Shown: piece by piece, positions 15,101 to 24,794 of the stretch | Numbering within the stretch: position 1 is the first letter of the stretch | Layout of the letters: every line of letters begins with the position of its first letter | NCBI RefSeq assembly: GCF_003073045.1 | Contig: NC_037595.1 | Coordinates: 496,001 to 560,000, forward strand | DNA: 64,000 bases | Direction of reading: 5' to 3' | Source: Pomacea canaliculata | Taxonomy: Eukaryota; Mollusca; Gastropoda; Architaenioglossa; Ampullariidae | Made by a program: the position numbers and the translations under genes | Notes under the pieces: model-generated | Database searches by the model: none | The model's input: the letters and a program-made list of their open reading frames with translations, nothing else | Told to the model about the DNA's origin: nothing

Positions 15101-18100
15101 TTATTTATAAAAGTGTGGACATCGGTGTGTGTAGATGTAAATGTTCATTAATACGAAGACACATTTGTCAACTCATCTAGACAACCAGGTCATTTAAAAC
15201 ACAACAAAGTGCAATCAAAACATACAACAGTCTCATCTGCCTAATGCTTCACAGACTTACCATCAGATTCCATTTGTTTACACACAGAACTATACGCAGA
15301 TGCCAGATACATGTTGTAGTATGAAGCCTCACATAAGGACTTAGGCTTGTAGCTTTGGGGTCAGTGTTTGTGAGTTAGGATCACAAGGCTGCTGCCTGGA
15401 AGCTCCCCTGACTTATAACTGGAAAACTTCATCATGCCCAACCATCAATTATGGGAAGCTGATTTAACTGGGAGCAGTAATGTGTAGCTGATTGACCATG
15501 TTAACGACTATCTCATTTATTGGAATGGAAAAAGGGATGCAAAGAATATTTTCAATGTGACAGTCTGAAAACCAATTTTGTGGAACAGTTGTGTACACAG
15601 TCTGGCAGATTTTTTCCCAAGGCAGGTTGCATCATTGGCAGACTGAAGATCAATGTAAATACCTAGACTTCTGAGTAGCTCAAGAGCTTGCTTGTGATTT
15701 TTTTTCTGTGAGAGATATTTTTTGGATCTTTTCTCTGGCAACAAGTGATTGTAGACACCCCATTACTCCTAAAGTTGTTTTAAAATACGTCCATGATACA
15801 ACAAGGTAGCTGTATATTGTAGCACTGATGGGATCGTTGATGATATATATAAAAACACTATTTTCTGAAAGAAGGAACCAAACTCTGTCATTTTTTCTTA
15901 AGCTTGAAATAGGAAATTCAACCATTTTTGAAATCAGCACCAATAGGAATGTTATAAAATAGCTTATTTATGTGAACATTATCAATAGCTTCCTTATAGG
16001 TGCATGAAACATTTAGCAGAAGTACTTTCTGTTGTCTGACTGGTCCTGTGTCTGTCCTGTGACATCCTGCTGTAGTGGGGTAGCTTGTGTCTGTCCTGTG
16101 ATCTCCCCATACATGATGTTTGTCCTGTGCTTTCTCCACAAGTAGTAGCTCATGTGCTGCTATGTCTGCAGGCCAAGCAGATTGCTGACATGCGGATTCT
16201 ACTAAAAGATTCAGCTGAGCGCGAACAAGAGCTCATTCAAGAGAGAGAGGAGTTGCAGAAAAAAGTAAGCTGTTATTATGCTGCTGTAAGTGATTTTATC
16301 ATTTAATCACCAAAACCATTATCGTCACTGTCCTCGCTGTTAGGTGCTGAGGTCTGCACGATGGGCAGCACATGAGAACTGCAACTGTTTTATTTTAGCA
16401 GACTGAAAAATGGCTTGTTTAGTACAACTGTTGTTGGAAACAGTTAATTACACCAATGTCTAGAATGATTTTAGCACAAATAGTCTCAAAGAATATTATT
16501 CTTTCATGGTCATTTAGGAAATGTGGTGCATGAAGCAAGGGTATCTGTTTGTACAAACAGATGTTTGGTTGATTATCATTATTACTATGCCAGAGTCAAT
16601 TCACTTTGTGCTGTTTGGCCAACAGGTGGCTCTGCTGGAGCGTTTCCCTGCAGGCTCTCAGATGACAGATAGCAACATCATGCATGACTTCCAGCAACAG
16701 AGGTCAGCCACTATATTAAATACTTAACTACCCAAGCTGCTTGGCTTTACTTGGGCTACCTGTAGCTTCTAACTCTTTCAGGAGACATTTTATTGTCAAC
16801 TTTAATCAGTTACTTTATCACTAAATTAGACTCAAGCTGATTTTGCATTGCACGAGGGTATGGGAATAGCTAAACACATGTACTCTGCTGTTTCTGGCAC
16901 TGGTCCTTGCTACCTCTTTGAACTCGCTTCTATCTGTACCTCCGCATGACTTCTTGGCTCGTCTTCTGACACCAGGCTTCTACGAGTCCAACTAAGACAA
17001 AGACATACGGACAGAGATCTTTCTGTGTATAGCTGTGTGTAGCCCTATCATTGTATGTGTATAGCTGTGTGTAGCCCTATCATTGTATGTGTATAGCTGT
17101 GTGTAGCCCTATCATTGTATGTGTATAGCTGTGTGTAGCCCTATCATTGTATGTGTATAGCTGTGTGTAGCCCTATCATTGTATGTATAGCTGTGTGTAG
17201 CCCTATCATATCACTGTATGTGTATAGCTGTGTGTAGCCCTATCATTGTATGTGTATAGCTGTGTGCAAGAATGTCTGCCAGTTTGCTGCTAGAGACTTA
17301 TCTGGTGAAGTGGTCTTACGTGGAATGATTACTTGTTACAGATGGTTGACTGATATACATGTACTATAGTGTTTCTGGACCCAATTAGCATGGTTCAAGT
17401 CCTATCTAAGTGACAGGACCCAGATTGTGTTTGTCAATGGTCATGAATCCATGAATCGTGTTCTTTATAAGTAGCAGTAAATGAAGGCAATACTGTTGCA
17501 GATTGTTAATTGAGCGACTGGAAAATGAGAAGAAGGAGCTAGCAGCTGACCTGAGGCTGGCTCAACAGCAGATGGGGAGCAAGGGGGAGCAGGTAAGGAG
17601 GAAAGAAGCAGCCTGTTGTGTAGTTGCCATCATAAGGGAGCAGCCTGTTGAGTTAGTGCTATTAGAAGTGAGCTGCTGTATTTTTATCAGAAGGGAGCTG
17701 CCTTCTGTGGTGTTATAATCAGAAAGGAGTCACCTGTTGTGTTTTTGTAAAAGGGGGCAGACTGTTGTGTTGTTATGTTTTAGATTATCATAGATAATGG
17801 ATATTCTGTACTGTTCTATGTGACCAGGGATGTCTGTTCTATAACATTCTAGGTAATCACAGATGTCTATCCTGTACTGTTCTAGATGATCACAGATGTC
17901 TGTTCTGTAACGTTCAGGTGACTAGAGATGTCCTCTCGAAAGCTCGCAAGTATGAGGAGATGGTAGGTGATAACGTGGAGGCACGCCTGGAGGTCAGATC
18001 TATGGCTTTGGAAAGAGATAAACTGAAGATGGAGGTGGAGAGGGTGAGCATGTATCTTACTACTGAAGGTATTGTGCATTGGCGATGACAGAAGTCAGCA

Positions 18101-19053
18101 TATATCTTCCTAAATGTATTTACCTAGGCAAGGACTTAAGTCAGCTTGTACCTTAATACTGAAGGTATTTTATGTAGACAAGGCGAGAAAGAAAAATTAT
18201 TTTACTTCACGTATTTATTGGAAAGCAGAGTACTTTAAGCAACACATTTTGTGTTCTTTCTTATAAATCCAATTTAACTTCTGTTGGCAGACTTTCACAA
18301 AAATATCTTCTTACTTGCCTTTTTTTTTTTTAAATCTTCACCAGCCAGGAGCTGAACGTTATTAAATATTCTCCATATATCTTGCATCCATATTTACACA
18401 GATGTGTACATAGGACACAAAACATGTAGATGTTCATACAGGTGTGTGTGTGTGCACACAAGATGTGTACCTATTTATATTTGTACATTCATGTTCATAT
18501 AGATGTATTATCTGTACATTTGTATGTCCATATGATGTGTACATCTGTACATGTGTCTGTGTGTCCATGCTAATACAGCTAGCCTTAAGACCCATCCCTC
18601 TGTCGTGAGTCATCCAAGTAACTGCTGGGCTCCTTCCTCTTTCTCTTTTGTTTGCTGTAGTTTGCAAACTATGCTGCCATGCTTGTTTCTCATGTTACTT
18701 TTTTCCCAAGTGCATTGAGCTTGCTGCCAAGAAGGAGAATGCATCAAGTAAAGGCTTTATTTGTATTTGTATTTTTTTATTTTCATGTTTGTGCAAGTAT
18801 GTGGATACTTGTGCTTTTGTCCATGCTTGCATACAAGATGCAGATAGACAGCGGTGCATCATATCAGTTGTTTGTTTGTTTGTTTTAGCTGCATAAGGAG
18901 CTGGAGAACTTTGGGCCAGACTTTTTTGAGGAGATTGAAGATCTGAAATACAACTTCAAGCGCAAAGCAGACCGCTGTCGCATGCTGGAACACAAGCTCA
19001 CACAAATAGCACAGCAGTTTGGTGTGTCAGTCAACATCCCCGTTGATGACTAA
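109..19053 (+). CDS. CEP290: CEP290, C-terminal part (17 exons, 5' truncated by the window)
   Basis: CEP290 is a long coiled-coil protein of the ciliary transition zone and centriolar satellites that gates protein entry into cilia. Exons: 109-246, 483-597, 1016-1125, 2304-2432, 2764-2903, 6347-6491, 8738-8863, 9215-9358, 10622-10723, 11091-11255, 14427-14549, 14766-14990, 16172-16264, 16626-16702, 17502-17592, 17918-18043, 18889-19053 (stop TAA). All junctions are AG/GT, and phases join into one 737-residue frame. The protein is almost wholly heptad-type coiled coil, rich in Glu, Lys, Gln and Leu. Diagnostic matches to vertebrate CEP290 include ENMELRFEAEAARKDIPRLK, STRELEKTIVLLKKVVERVQ, WKSAVMTRTYEEKIRTLE and, in the last exon, KELENFGPDFFEEIEDLKYN. 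Human CEP290 is about 2480 aa, so roughly 1740 residues should lie upstream. The C-terminus is short: it ends VSVNIPVDD and lacks the acidic tail I recall in the human protein. Several introns carry duplicated splice-junction sequence. Confidence 0.95.
204..383 (+). repeat. Three 61-bp copies of the 3' end and donor of the first CEP290 exon
   Basis: Units start at 204, 265 and 326. Unit 1 is the last 43 nt of the exon ending at 246 plus its GTAAGG donor. Units 2 and 3 are intronic copies with several changes. Unit 2 keeps AGAGTAGG at the donor position, while unit 3 has AGAATAAGG and has lost the GT. Using the second copy would run into an in-frame stop (GTGTAG) just after unit 1. Confidence 0.85.
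1171..1930 (+). repeat. Transposon-derived block in a CEP290 intron
   Basis: This intronic stretch is richer in G+C than its surroundings. Its first part (1171-1339) is repeated in inverted orientation at 30806-30978 with high identity, which marks a dispersed family. The motif CTTCGTACTGTACCAGAT occurs at about 1173 and again at about 1448. A diverged reverse complement at about 1398 makes an inverted repeat (1398-1475). No coding frame longer than about 70 codons and no known transposase motif is visible, so the class is unknown (SINE, MITE or another non-autonomous element). Confidence 0.6.
4118..4338. repeat. Minisatellite, CEP290 intron
   Basis: About five units of 33-48 bp are built on ACAGCTGTAACTTGTCTAT plus CATAATAGACAGAC, some extended by extra GACAGACA. 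Within each unit TGTCTATCATAATAGACA can fold as a hairpin (TGTCTAT pairs with ATAGACA). Confidence 0.85.
6590..6890. repeat. Degenerate tandem repeat, CEP290 intron
   Basis: Variants of CAGACCCACACAGTCACACC and CCATACAATCAC recur with irregular spacing across about 300 bp. The array is old and diverged. Nothing else is visible in this part of the intron. Confidence 0.55.
7184..7720 (+). pseudogene. Decayed transposon-derived ORF in a CEP290 intron
   Basis: A 115-codon open frame (7184-7531) reads EPGTRSAAADSIHSAIEEGG and then GADSTAVNTGHRSGAIHLLE. The similarity continues past a frame change at about 7500 as GPAEGPKLWKGPFGNALAHC and, further on, as FSNDQAYLY. I recall this order (EPGS.Y.GH, GCDGT.VNTG..GGVIR.LE, L.GPKSFSGPIG..L..C, LS.DQ.YL) from uncharacterised transposon-like proteins common in invertebrate genomes, but I cannot name the family. 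Stops and frameshifts show it is dead. It lies on the sense strand within the 6491-8738 intron and is not part of CEP290. Confidence 0.55.
8433..8550. repeat. Short tandem repeat with GGATCCAG core
   Basis: Five or six units of about 20-30 bp follow the pattern GAATAACAGGATCCAGACAGT. It sits in a CEP290 intron about 190 bp before the exon at 8738. Confidence 0.8.
10130..10258. repeat. Two-copy tandem duplication, CEP290 intron
   Basis: The string CAGACACTMAGGAGAGTACATAGACAGGA occurs at about 10159 and again at about 10234, with partly conserved flanks (AAATTTGTTT / GGATTTGTTT). It is a diverged duplication of about 75 bp. Confidence 0.7.
11705..11925. repeat. Degenerate minisatellite, CEP290 intron
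   Basis: About seven units of roughly 32 bp are based on GCTGTTCACTGTTTCTGTCA followed by AGG/ATGG-CAGACA. Because of the period, both short open frames over it are Cys/Phe/Ser-rich artefacts. Confidence 0.8.
12780..13380. other. Unexplained GC-rich block in a CEP290 intron
   Basis: Between AT-rich flanks there is about 600 bp of higher G+C with several CpGs. A 64-codon open frame (13174-13368) shows no recognisable motif. The composition jump suggests an inserted element, but I see no terminal repeats or target duplication and cannot classify it. Confidence 0.3.
13440..13830. repeat. Degenerate tandem repeat, CEP290 intron
   Basis: Seven or eight diverged units of about 50-60 bp share CTTGCCAGCACAGTAATGTA followed by GTTCTATCTAGTCTCTATA-like sequence. 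No coding content is visible. Confidence 0.7.
14577..14612 (+). repeat. Intronic copy of the 3' end of the CEP290 exon 14427-14549
   Basis: The last ~35 nt of the exon (AACAGATGCGCAAGGACCTG plus ACAAAG and GTAAG) recur about 59 bp downstream as AACAGATGTGCAAGGAGATG plus GCAAAG. The GT of the donor is changed to TT in the copy, so it is not a usable 5' splice site. Confidence 0.7.
17025..17268. repeat. 32-bp minisatellite, CEP290 intron
   Basis: About 7.5 near-identical copies of a 32-bp unit (GTGTATAGCTGTGTGTAGCC plus CTATCATTGTAT). One unit lacks GT and another has a 5-bp insertion (ATATC). Low divergence suggests recent expansion. Confidence 0.95.
17580..17770 (+). repeat. Degenerate tandem repeat starting at a CEP290 donor
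   Basis: The exon end AAGGGGGAGCAG (donor after 17592) resembles the core of the following units, AAGGGAGCAGCCTGTTGTGT, which recur five or six times at 30-37 bp spacing with substitutions. Only the first copy carries the GTAAGG donor. Confidence 0.6.
17775..17932 (+). repeat. Tandem acceptor-site ladder before CEP290 exon 17918-18043
   Basis: Units of 32-36 bp, each with a pyrimidine-rich stretch (TGTTCTGTAACRTTCTAG) followed by GTGAYYASRGATGTC, run into the exon. The exon's first 15 nt (GTGACTAGAGATGTC) are the last copy of the unit. Two upstream copies retain TTCTAG and could in principle act as 3' splice sites. Confidence 0.8.
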
Positions 19054-20475
19054 CTCCATCCCATATCTAAACTTTATGAGTGAAGGAACTCATAGCACTA
19101 ACTGTGATGTATAGTGTGGTCAAATTTTGTAGACTTGTCCTGTAAAGATTTAGGGATTACCTTTGCTTCATCTTAAGAGAGAGCTCTTATTAAAGATGAA
19201 GGACTCAAGGAATTGATGAGCTTTCCTATCCAGTTGCCAAAGAAGCAAGACTGAACAGCAATCATCATGTCACTGATCATCAGGTCACTTGACTGATGGC
19301 CAGGTGTGAATTCTACCTGATTACAGGACAAGAGAGATTTATTTATGATATGCTGGTGAGATAATGCTGGTGTGGTGTGCAGTCAGGCACCTGTGCTGTT
19401 CCGAGGTGGTTTTTTTGTGATGTTCGTTACTTTTCCAGGTGATGAGAAGGGACAGCATGTCAGAGTGGAGATCAAAGCCTTATAGTAAAGAAGGGTCAGA
19501 GATGTGTTTGCAGCCTTCACATTGTATTCAAACTGTAAAGCTGCCCAGATTTATGGTCTGTATATTATATTTATTTTTCTTAGCCAAATCCTAGTTCTCA
19601 TTCCGTCCAGGAGTCTTTTGGTTACAAGTCATGATAACTCATTGCTGTTTGCTATCCTGTGATTTCATGATGTGTAGGGTGGCTGAGTTCATTGTATTAA
19701 AGGTGTTTATTTCATCAGAAACCGGGTGATTACATAACAGATCAGCCACTTTGTTTGAGGGAGAAGGTGGAACGCTTAATGCAGTTGAGATATGACCTCT
19801 TCTGTGGAGGGGTGGCATAATGGTGTCCACTGGTATGATTATTATGGTTTAGCTGAGATATAATCTATTGTATTTATGGGACGGGACAGTCTTGTCACTA
19901 GTACAGTTATTATGATCCGTTTTATGTAGGAGGAGTTTCGTGTCTGCTAGTAACACAATACATGTATGATGTGTTTGGGTGTGCTGAATGGCAACAGTCT
20001 TTTGTCCACTAGTAACATTATCAGTTTTTATATTTGTTACATTTGGAGATGGTGCTTGTTGGTATGTTTATAAACCTCCACCTTTCGTTGAGCGAGGGAA
20101 TATTTGCAATTGAATGTTGAGTGCTTCAGAGTTGAATGTAAGGAAACACTAGGGCTGGTTAAAAGTAAACAACATTGAAGTGCCGGATACTAGGGAAACG
20201 CTGGAAATGATAGCCAGTCAAGAGACAGCAAGTAAACATGTATGTGACATGCTAGGGAAACACTAGAAATGATAGACTGTCAAGAGCCAGCAATTAAACA
20301 TTGAAGGAACTGATACTAGAGGAGCTCTGGTAAAGACTGCGAGAATTCAAGCTAAATGTGACCATGAATGTCCTTAGTATTTTTCATCATGCTTTTGACA
20401 CAGACACATATTTAAATCTCATTTACATTTTTGCTACAATGTTATAGTCCACAATAAATAGAGAATAAATATTCT
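19054..20475 (+). other. Probable CEP290 3' UTR
   Basis: No coding frame or repeat array is apparent from the CEP290 stop to two AATAAA hexamers at 20453 and 20464, which are the likeliest polyadenylation signals. The assignment is inferred from position only. Confidence 0.5.
20453..20469 (+). promoter_or_regulatory. Candidate CEP290 polyadenylation signals
   Basis: Two AATAAA hexamers, 5 bp apart, lie 1.4 kb after the stop codon and are followed by a T-rich stretch. No earlier canonical AATAAA is obvious in the presumed 3' UTR. Confidence 0.45.
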
Positions 20476-20730
20476 TTAAATACTGCTCCGTGGTTTTGTG
20501 AATCATTTACAGCATTGTCCACTTTTGATTGTCGTTGTCATGGTTTCTGTTATTCCTGCTACAGTGCCACATATGACGGGAGTCGCTTTGACCAGCCTCT
20601 GGTCCTTGCTATGTTCCTTACCCCAGGCCTCTGACTTTTTACAGGGGCACACAAATAACACTGATGTCAGCAAATCCCAGATAATGGTGCTGCCGACAGA
20701 TCACAATAACCTATTGGAATGCTCTTGAGC

Positions 20731-21560
20731 TGGTGCCAGACCGCAGCGTACTTCGGCAACGGTACTTGGAGGTACGAGGGCAGCGTCTACCACCAGACAG
20801 AAGGAGCAGCCAATGGCCTTTTAGAACAATAGTTTGCCATCATCTTTTTAGACAGGGCATTGATTGGAGAGTTCGCCAACAGCAGAAGAAGCGAGGACGG
20901 GCTGATCTTCAGTGTCTACCGCAAACCGACGCACACCAATCAGTGCCTTCATTTTGATAGTAACCTCTCCAACATCAACTGGTGGAGGGCGTGGGGATGA
21001 TCCGTACTCTCATTCATCGAGCAAAGACCGTCAGCTCATGGAATAAAGTTCTGAAGGGAGAATGGCAGCGCCTGTTAAAAATTGTCACCATTCACCCCTC
21101 ATTCTGCAGAGAGTGTGTCATCATTTCCTACTTCAAAGGTGTTTCAGAGGGGGCTTCTTCCGTGAGGCCAGAAAAAATGGAGTCACTGTCATGCCAAGTC
21201 GTGTAAAAGTTTCACAGCAGACTCGTGGCATCCAAAAACAAGACTGACAAGCTGGAGGCGTTAGGTACCATTTACCATGTGGAGTGCCATATCTGTCACC
21301 AGCTTCTGTGAGGAAACGGAGAGGACGCGGAAAATAAAACATGGAAAGGCGTTGTGGCCGGTGGGTGAACGTTCACAAAACAACCAACTTGTCTTCTCCG
21401 CCACCACCATCCTGGGAAAAACGTTTGCAAAACAGCAAATATGTTTTCTCCGCCACCACCATCTTGCACCGTGAGGCTCGATGGTTCCAGAGAGTTTTCC
21501 TCTCAACACGAAAAGGTTGCCAAAATAACACAGGTAATGCTGCTACCTACAAGTCACCAG
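20731..21560 (+). mobile_element. Decayed Penelope-like retroelement (RT and GIY-YIG remnants)
   Basis: One frame reads TYFGNGTWRYEGSVYHQTEG, matching the Penelope-type reverse transcriptase block that precedes AMGSPLSP. It then reads FSVYRKPTHTNQCLHFDSN, the conserved post-palm block, followed in another frame by IRTLIHRAKTVSS. Further on, GTIYHVECHICHQLL plus ETERTRK resembles the start of the GIY-YIG endonuclease domain. FSATTIL plus REARWFQR resembles the conserved C-terminal segment of these elements. The catalytic YVDD region has been deleted and stops interrupt every frame, so the copy is dead. An 18-19 bp string beginning TTCTCCGCCACC is duplicated near 21400-21460. Confidence 0.75.
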
Positions 21561-21810
21561 CAGTGCTGTTGTCCACAAATCACAGTGCGTTGGCGACAAA
21601 CTACAAGTCCGGATGTAGCTGACAAATCACTAACACCGCTGCTGTCACCAAATCACAAATAACATTGTTGTTTTTAAAAAATCATAACTAAAGTTGCTGT
21701 CACAATCACAAATAACTCGTTCTCCACAAATGGAACTGACTGCTGCTGACAAATGACCAATAAAGCTCTTGCCGACAAATGCCAACTAATGCTGCTGACA
21801 TCTCACAGGG
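21535..21810. repeat. Degenerate repeat with ACAAATCACAAATAA words
   Basis: Loose repeats of GCTGCTGACAAATCACAAATAA-type sequence at about 30-bp spacing follow the Penelope-like remnant. No coding potential is seen. Confidence 0.5.
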
Positions 21811-21867
21811 CCACGGCACTGGTTGGCTGTCAGTAAGAGGAGAGACAGGAACTGGTACTTTGTGGTT

Positions 21868-22010
21868 ACTCAGTGGGCTTATGGTTACTGGCATGTGACA
21901 ACACGGTTATGGTTACTGGCATGTGACAACACGGTAATGTTTCTGGCATGTGACAACACGGTAATGTTTCTGGCATGTGACAACACGGTTATGGTTACTG
22001 GCATGTGATC
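21868..22010. repeat. 27-28 bp minisatellite
   Basis: Five copies of CTGGCATGTGACAACACGGT preceded by TATGGTTA or AATGTTT variants. Two unit types alternate in blocks. Confidence 0.9.
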
Positions 22011-22257
22011 AGTCAAGATTACGATTACTCATGCGATCAGTACGATCACTTGTGATTGGTTCGGTTATCTCGGCTACTCTGTTATGAGATTAGAAATCAC
22101 TATGATGTCAGAAAGATAGGACTGAATTATGTTGAGAGCGACAAGGATACGTTTAACTGTAAAACATTACAAGTGTAAGTGTTTCATGGTACCAATGGGA
22201 TGTAAACCACAAGGCAGACCCTCTAGTGAGTCTCGTCCCTCACACTTCCTCCTAACT

Positions 22258-22708
22258 GCTGCAATAACAGGTGTGTGTGTGTTGCTACAATAACAGGTGA
22301 GTGTGTGTGTTGCTACAATAACAGGTGTGTGTGTGTGTGTGTTGCTGCAATAACAGGTGTGTGTGTGTGTGTGTTGCTGCAATAATAGGTGTGTGTGTGT
22401 GTGTTGCTGCAATAACAGGTGTGTGTGTGTTGCTGCAATAACAGGTGTGTGTGTGTGTGTTGCTGCAATAACAGGTGTGTGTGTGTATGTGTTGCTGCAA
22501 TAACAGGTGTGTGTGTGTTGCTGCAATAACAGGTGTGTGTGTTGCTGTAATAACAGGTGTGTGTGTTGCTGCAATAACAGGTGTGTGTGTGTTGCTGCAA
22601 TAACAGGTGTGTGTGTTGCTGCAATAACAGGTGTGTGTGTTGCTGCAATAACAGGTGTGTGTGTTGCTGCAATAACAGGTGTGTGTGTTGCTGCAATAAC
22701 AGGTGTGT
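22258..22708. repeat. 17-copy minisatellite, GTGTG plus TTGCTGCAATAACAG
   Basis: Seventeen copies of TTGCTGCAATAACAG are separated by (GT)n tracts of varying length, giving units of about 22-34 bp. This explains the long open frames here on both strands (Cys/Thr/His/Leu-rich and Cys/Val-rich), which are not genes. Confidence 0.95.
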
Positions 22709-23560
22709 ATGTATGTGTGTGTGAGAGAGAGAGAATGTTTAACACGTGTTTAGTGGCGTAGGAAGATGTTCGGCTTTGGAGAGGGGATGGGACAACTCTA
22801 TACTGACAGTGAAAGATGTTCACATTCTTGCCTCAATATCTTTTTTTGAGGGACCGGTTGCGTCCCTTGCGCCATCCCCACCCACCCTGGAGGTATGTAA
22901 GATGCTATGCTCAGCACTTCTTTATACCTGAGTCGACGCTCCAGTGAGCACGGAGCACCTTAGGGTTCAGTGATTACAACCTCTGGTCGTCGTACAGAAT
23001 AAGGCGAGTATGTGACCAGAGGCTGGAGGTCAGTTCAACAGGCCGCGAGGTGATTTGCGGGGAGAGTAATCTTCTGTTAGCCTCCATTGCTAAATGTTTG
23101 GCTTTGTTGAAGGTCTTGTTACATTATGAAGACTGCTATACTTGACTAGTATGACAAACTAGGTTTACGAAGTCTACTTGGTTGTCTAGGCTTTATGTCA
23201 GTAATAAAACATTGACCCCCTCGCCATCGGTAATCGATAGAACAAAGCCAGCGCTCAGCACACCTTTACTTGACCTTCGCTCATAAATATTTCCAGGTAA
23301 GGGGTGCAAGGATCAAGCACCTGTGCAGTCTATGATATTTCCCGGAAGCCATGAACACGTAGTGACGTCACGGTGTGCTTGGGTGCAGTGGCACCAGTCC
23401 CCACCCCAACATTCCACCCCATCATCCCATCCTGTCACAGAAACTTGCAGTGAATGGAAATCAGTGGTCAGATGCATGCAAGACAGAGCTCACAGGAGGA
23501 GAAAGAAAACAGAGCTTCTATGTTATAGTATCTCGTCTCATCTAAACTAGGATAAGTAAG
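22709..23560. other. No gene seen; short dispersed block
   Basis: No supported gene. The stretch at about 22750-22810 (GTAGGAAGATG, then GGCTTTGGAGAGGGGATGGG and a CTGACAGT ending) resembles 51508-51572, so it may be a fragment of a dispersed repeat. The rest is unremarkable. Confidence 0.4.
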
Positions 23561-23564
23561 GCTT

Positions 23565-23738
23565 GTTGTACACAATAGACTGTAAAGCTTGTTGTAGATA
23601 AGAGAGTGTAAGTAATGCTTATTGTAGTTTGTACACAATAGACTGTAAAGCTTGTTGTAGACAAGAGAGTGTAAGTAATGCTTATTGTAGTTTGTACACA
23701 ATAGACTGTAAAGCTTGTTGTAGACAATAGACTGCAAG
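23565..23738. repeat. 63-bp tandem repeat
   Basis: About 2.7 copies of a 63-bp unit (GTACACAATAGACTGTAAAG plus CTTGTTGTAGACAAGAGAGT and GTAAGTAATGCTTATTGTAG). Copies are almost identical. The 106- and 113-codon minus-strand frames across it are artefacts of the period. Confidence 0.9.
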
Positions 23739-23879
23739 ACTTGTAGACAAGCACGTGTATTGCCATCCGCATACGATCCATCACACAAACAGTCCAGTCA
23801 TTGTAGCTTTCGTACACAAGGACGCTGTCATCAGTCAACAACAACAACGCTGACAAAATGATTGGGCCTACGAAGACTC

Positions 23880-24175
23880 CCACCCCTTCTTTCCATTACA
23901 GTGAAAAGACAGACTGGAGTAGTAGAGACACCTCAAAGGTCATCAGGCTTCACTACAAGTGTATGCCGGGAACAGCACAGAGATGAGGGTAAGAGGAAGA
24001 CAAATGAGAGAAAATATCCCAAAGTGGACTGACGGTAACGTCACACACAGAGGAGTGGTCAGGTGGCACAAACATCTCAAAGCCAGAAGACACCCTGTAG
24101 GTAGACCTACTCAGCGGAGAGATCTGCCGGGTGGCCTCAGGCAGGAGGGAGGGAGTGACCATCTGTAGGGGAGCA
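23880..24175 (+). mobile_element. Possible LINE C-terminal scrap
   Basis: A 69-codon frame contains RVRGRQMRENIPKWTDG. It resembles the GRQRKRW.DNIKEWTG motif often found at the C-terminus of LINE reverse-transcriptase proteins. There is no other supporting domain, so the call is weak. Confidence 0.25.
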
Positions 24176-24780
24176 GAAAAAAAACTTTAAAAAATCCAAT
24201 TTATCAGCGAAATACAAACGTCACTGTCACAGCCCAGCATCGTCCCATAACCACACAGGGTACAAGAGCACCGGCCTGTCATTGAGCAGACAACTGGAGA
24301 AGATGGCGAGAGTTGGTGGGTACCATCGTCAGCAGCCCCTCAAACCGATGATGGCAATATTCCTAAGACCGCTGTATGCGGGTGTAAGGAACACGCACAT
24401 AGCCTGCACACGTGCATAATTATACACAAAGACCTGCACACGCAGGCAAACGGATGGCTGAACACACACGCACCCACATGTGTATCATCTCGTGATTACC
24501 AGATTAGTTGTAATTACCGGGTAGTGACAGTGAGGTGCTCTCGTGATTGCCTGATTGATTCTAATTGCCCGCTTGATTCGGTCTCTAGCAGTGCCTTCGC
24601 AAGCTTGACGAAACACCGACCTGCACTAGATTAGCTCCCCTGTCAAGTAGATTACCTCCCCTCATTGTTTAATACATGGGTGGTGGCGTCCCTTCGGCCT
24701 CCCCCCAACTTCCATCGATCGACAACCTCCCCGCCCAGTCACCACTCGGTAATTAGTAATAGATCGTCTGCTGGAGGCGC
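24176..24780. other. No gene seen
   Basis: I see no supported coding frame, RNA gene or repeat array. Short runs of CACACGCA-type sequence occur near 24400-24480. Confidence 0.4.
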
Positions 24781-24794
24781 GAGCTTCATGCTGT

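Noticed and set aside
17025..17268. CRISPR-like array appearance of regularly spaced repeats
   Set aside because: This is eukaryotic DNA with direct tandem units and no unique spacers; the same applies to 26785-27575 and 62780-63728.
18714..18752. Possible extra CEP290 exon (CIELAAKKENAS)
   Set aside because: It would break the phase between the exons ending at 18043 and starting at 18889, which join directly into the conserved KMEVER-LHKELENF sequence.
22167..22823. 218-codon minus-strand frame and overlapping frames on both strands
   Set aside because: Fully explained by the GTGTG/TTGCTGCAATAACAG minisatellite.
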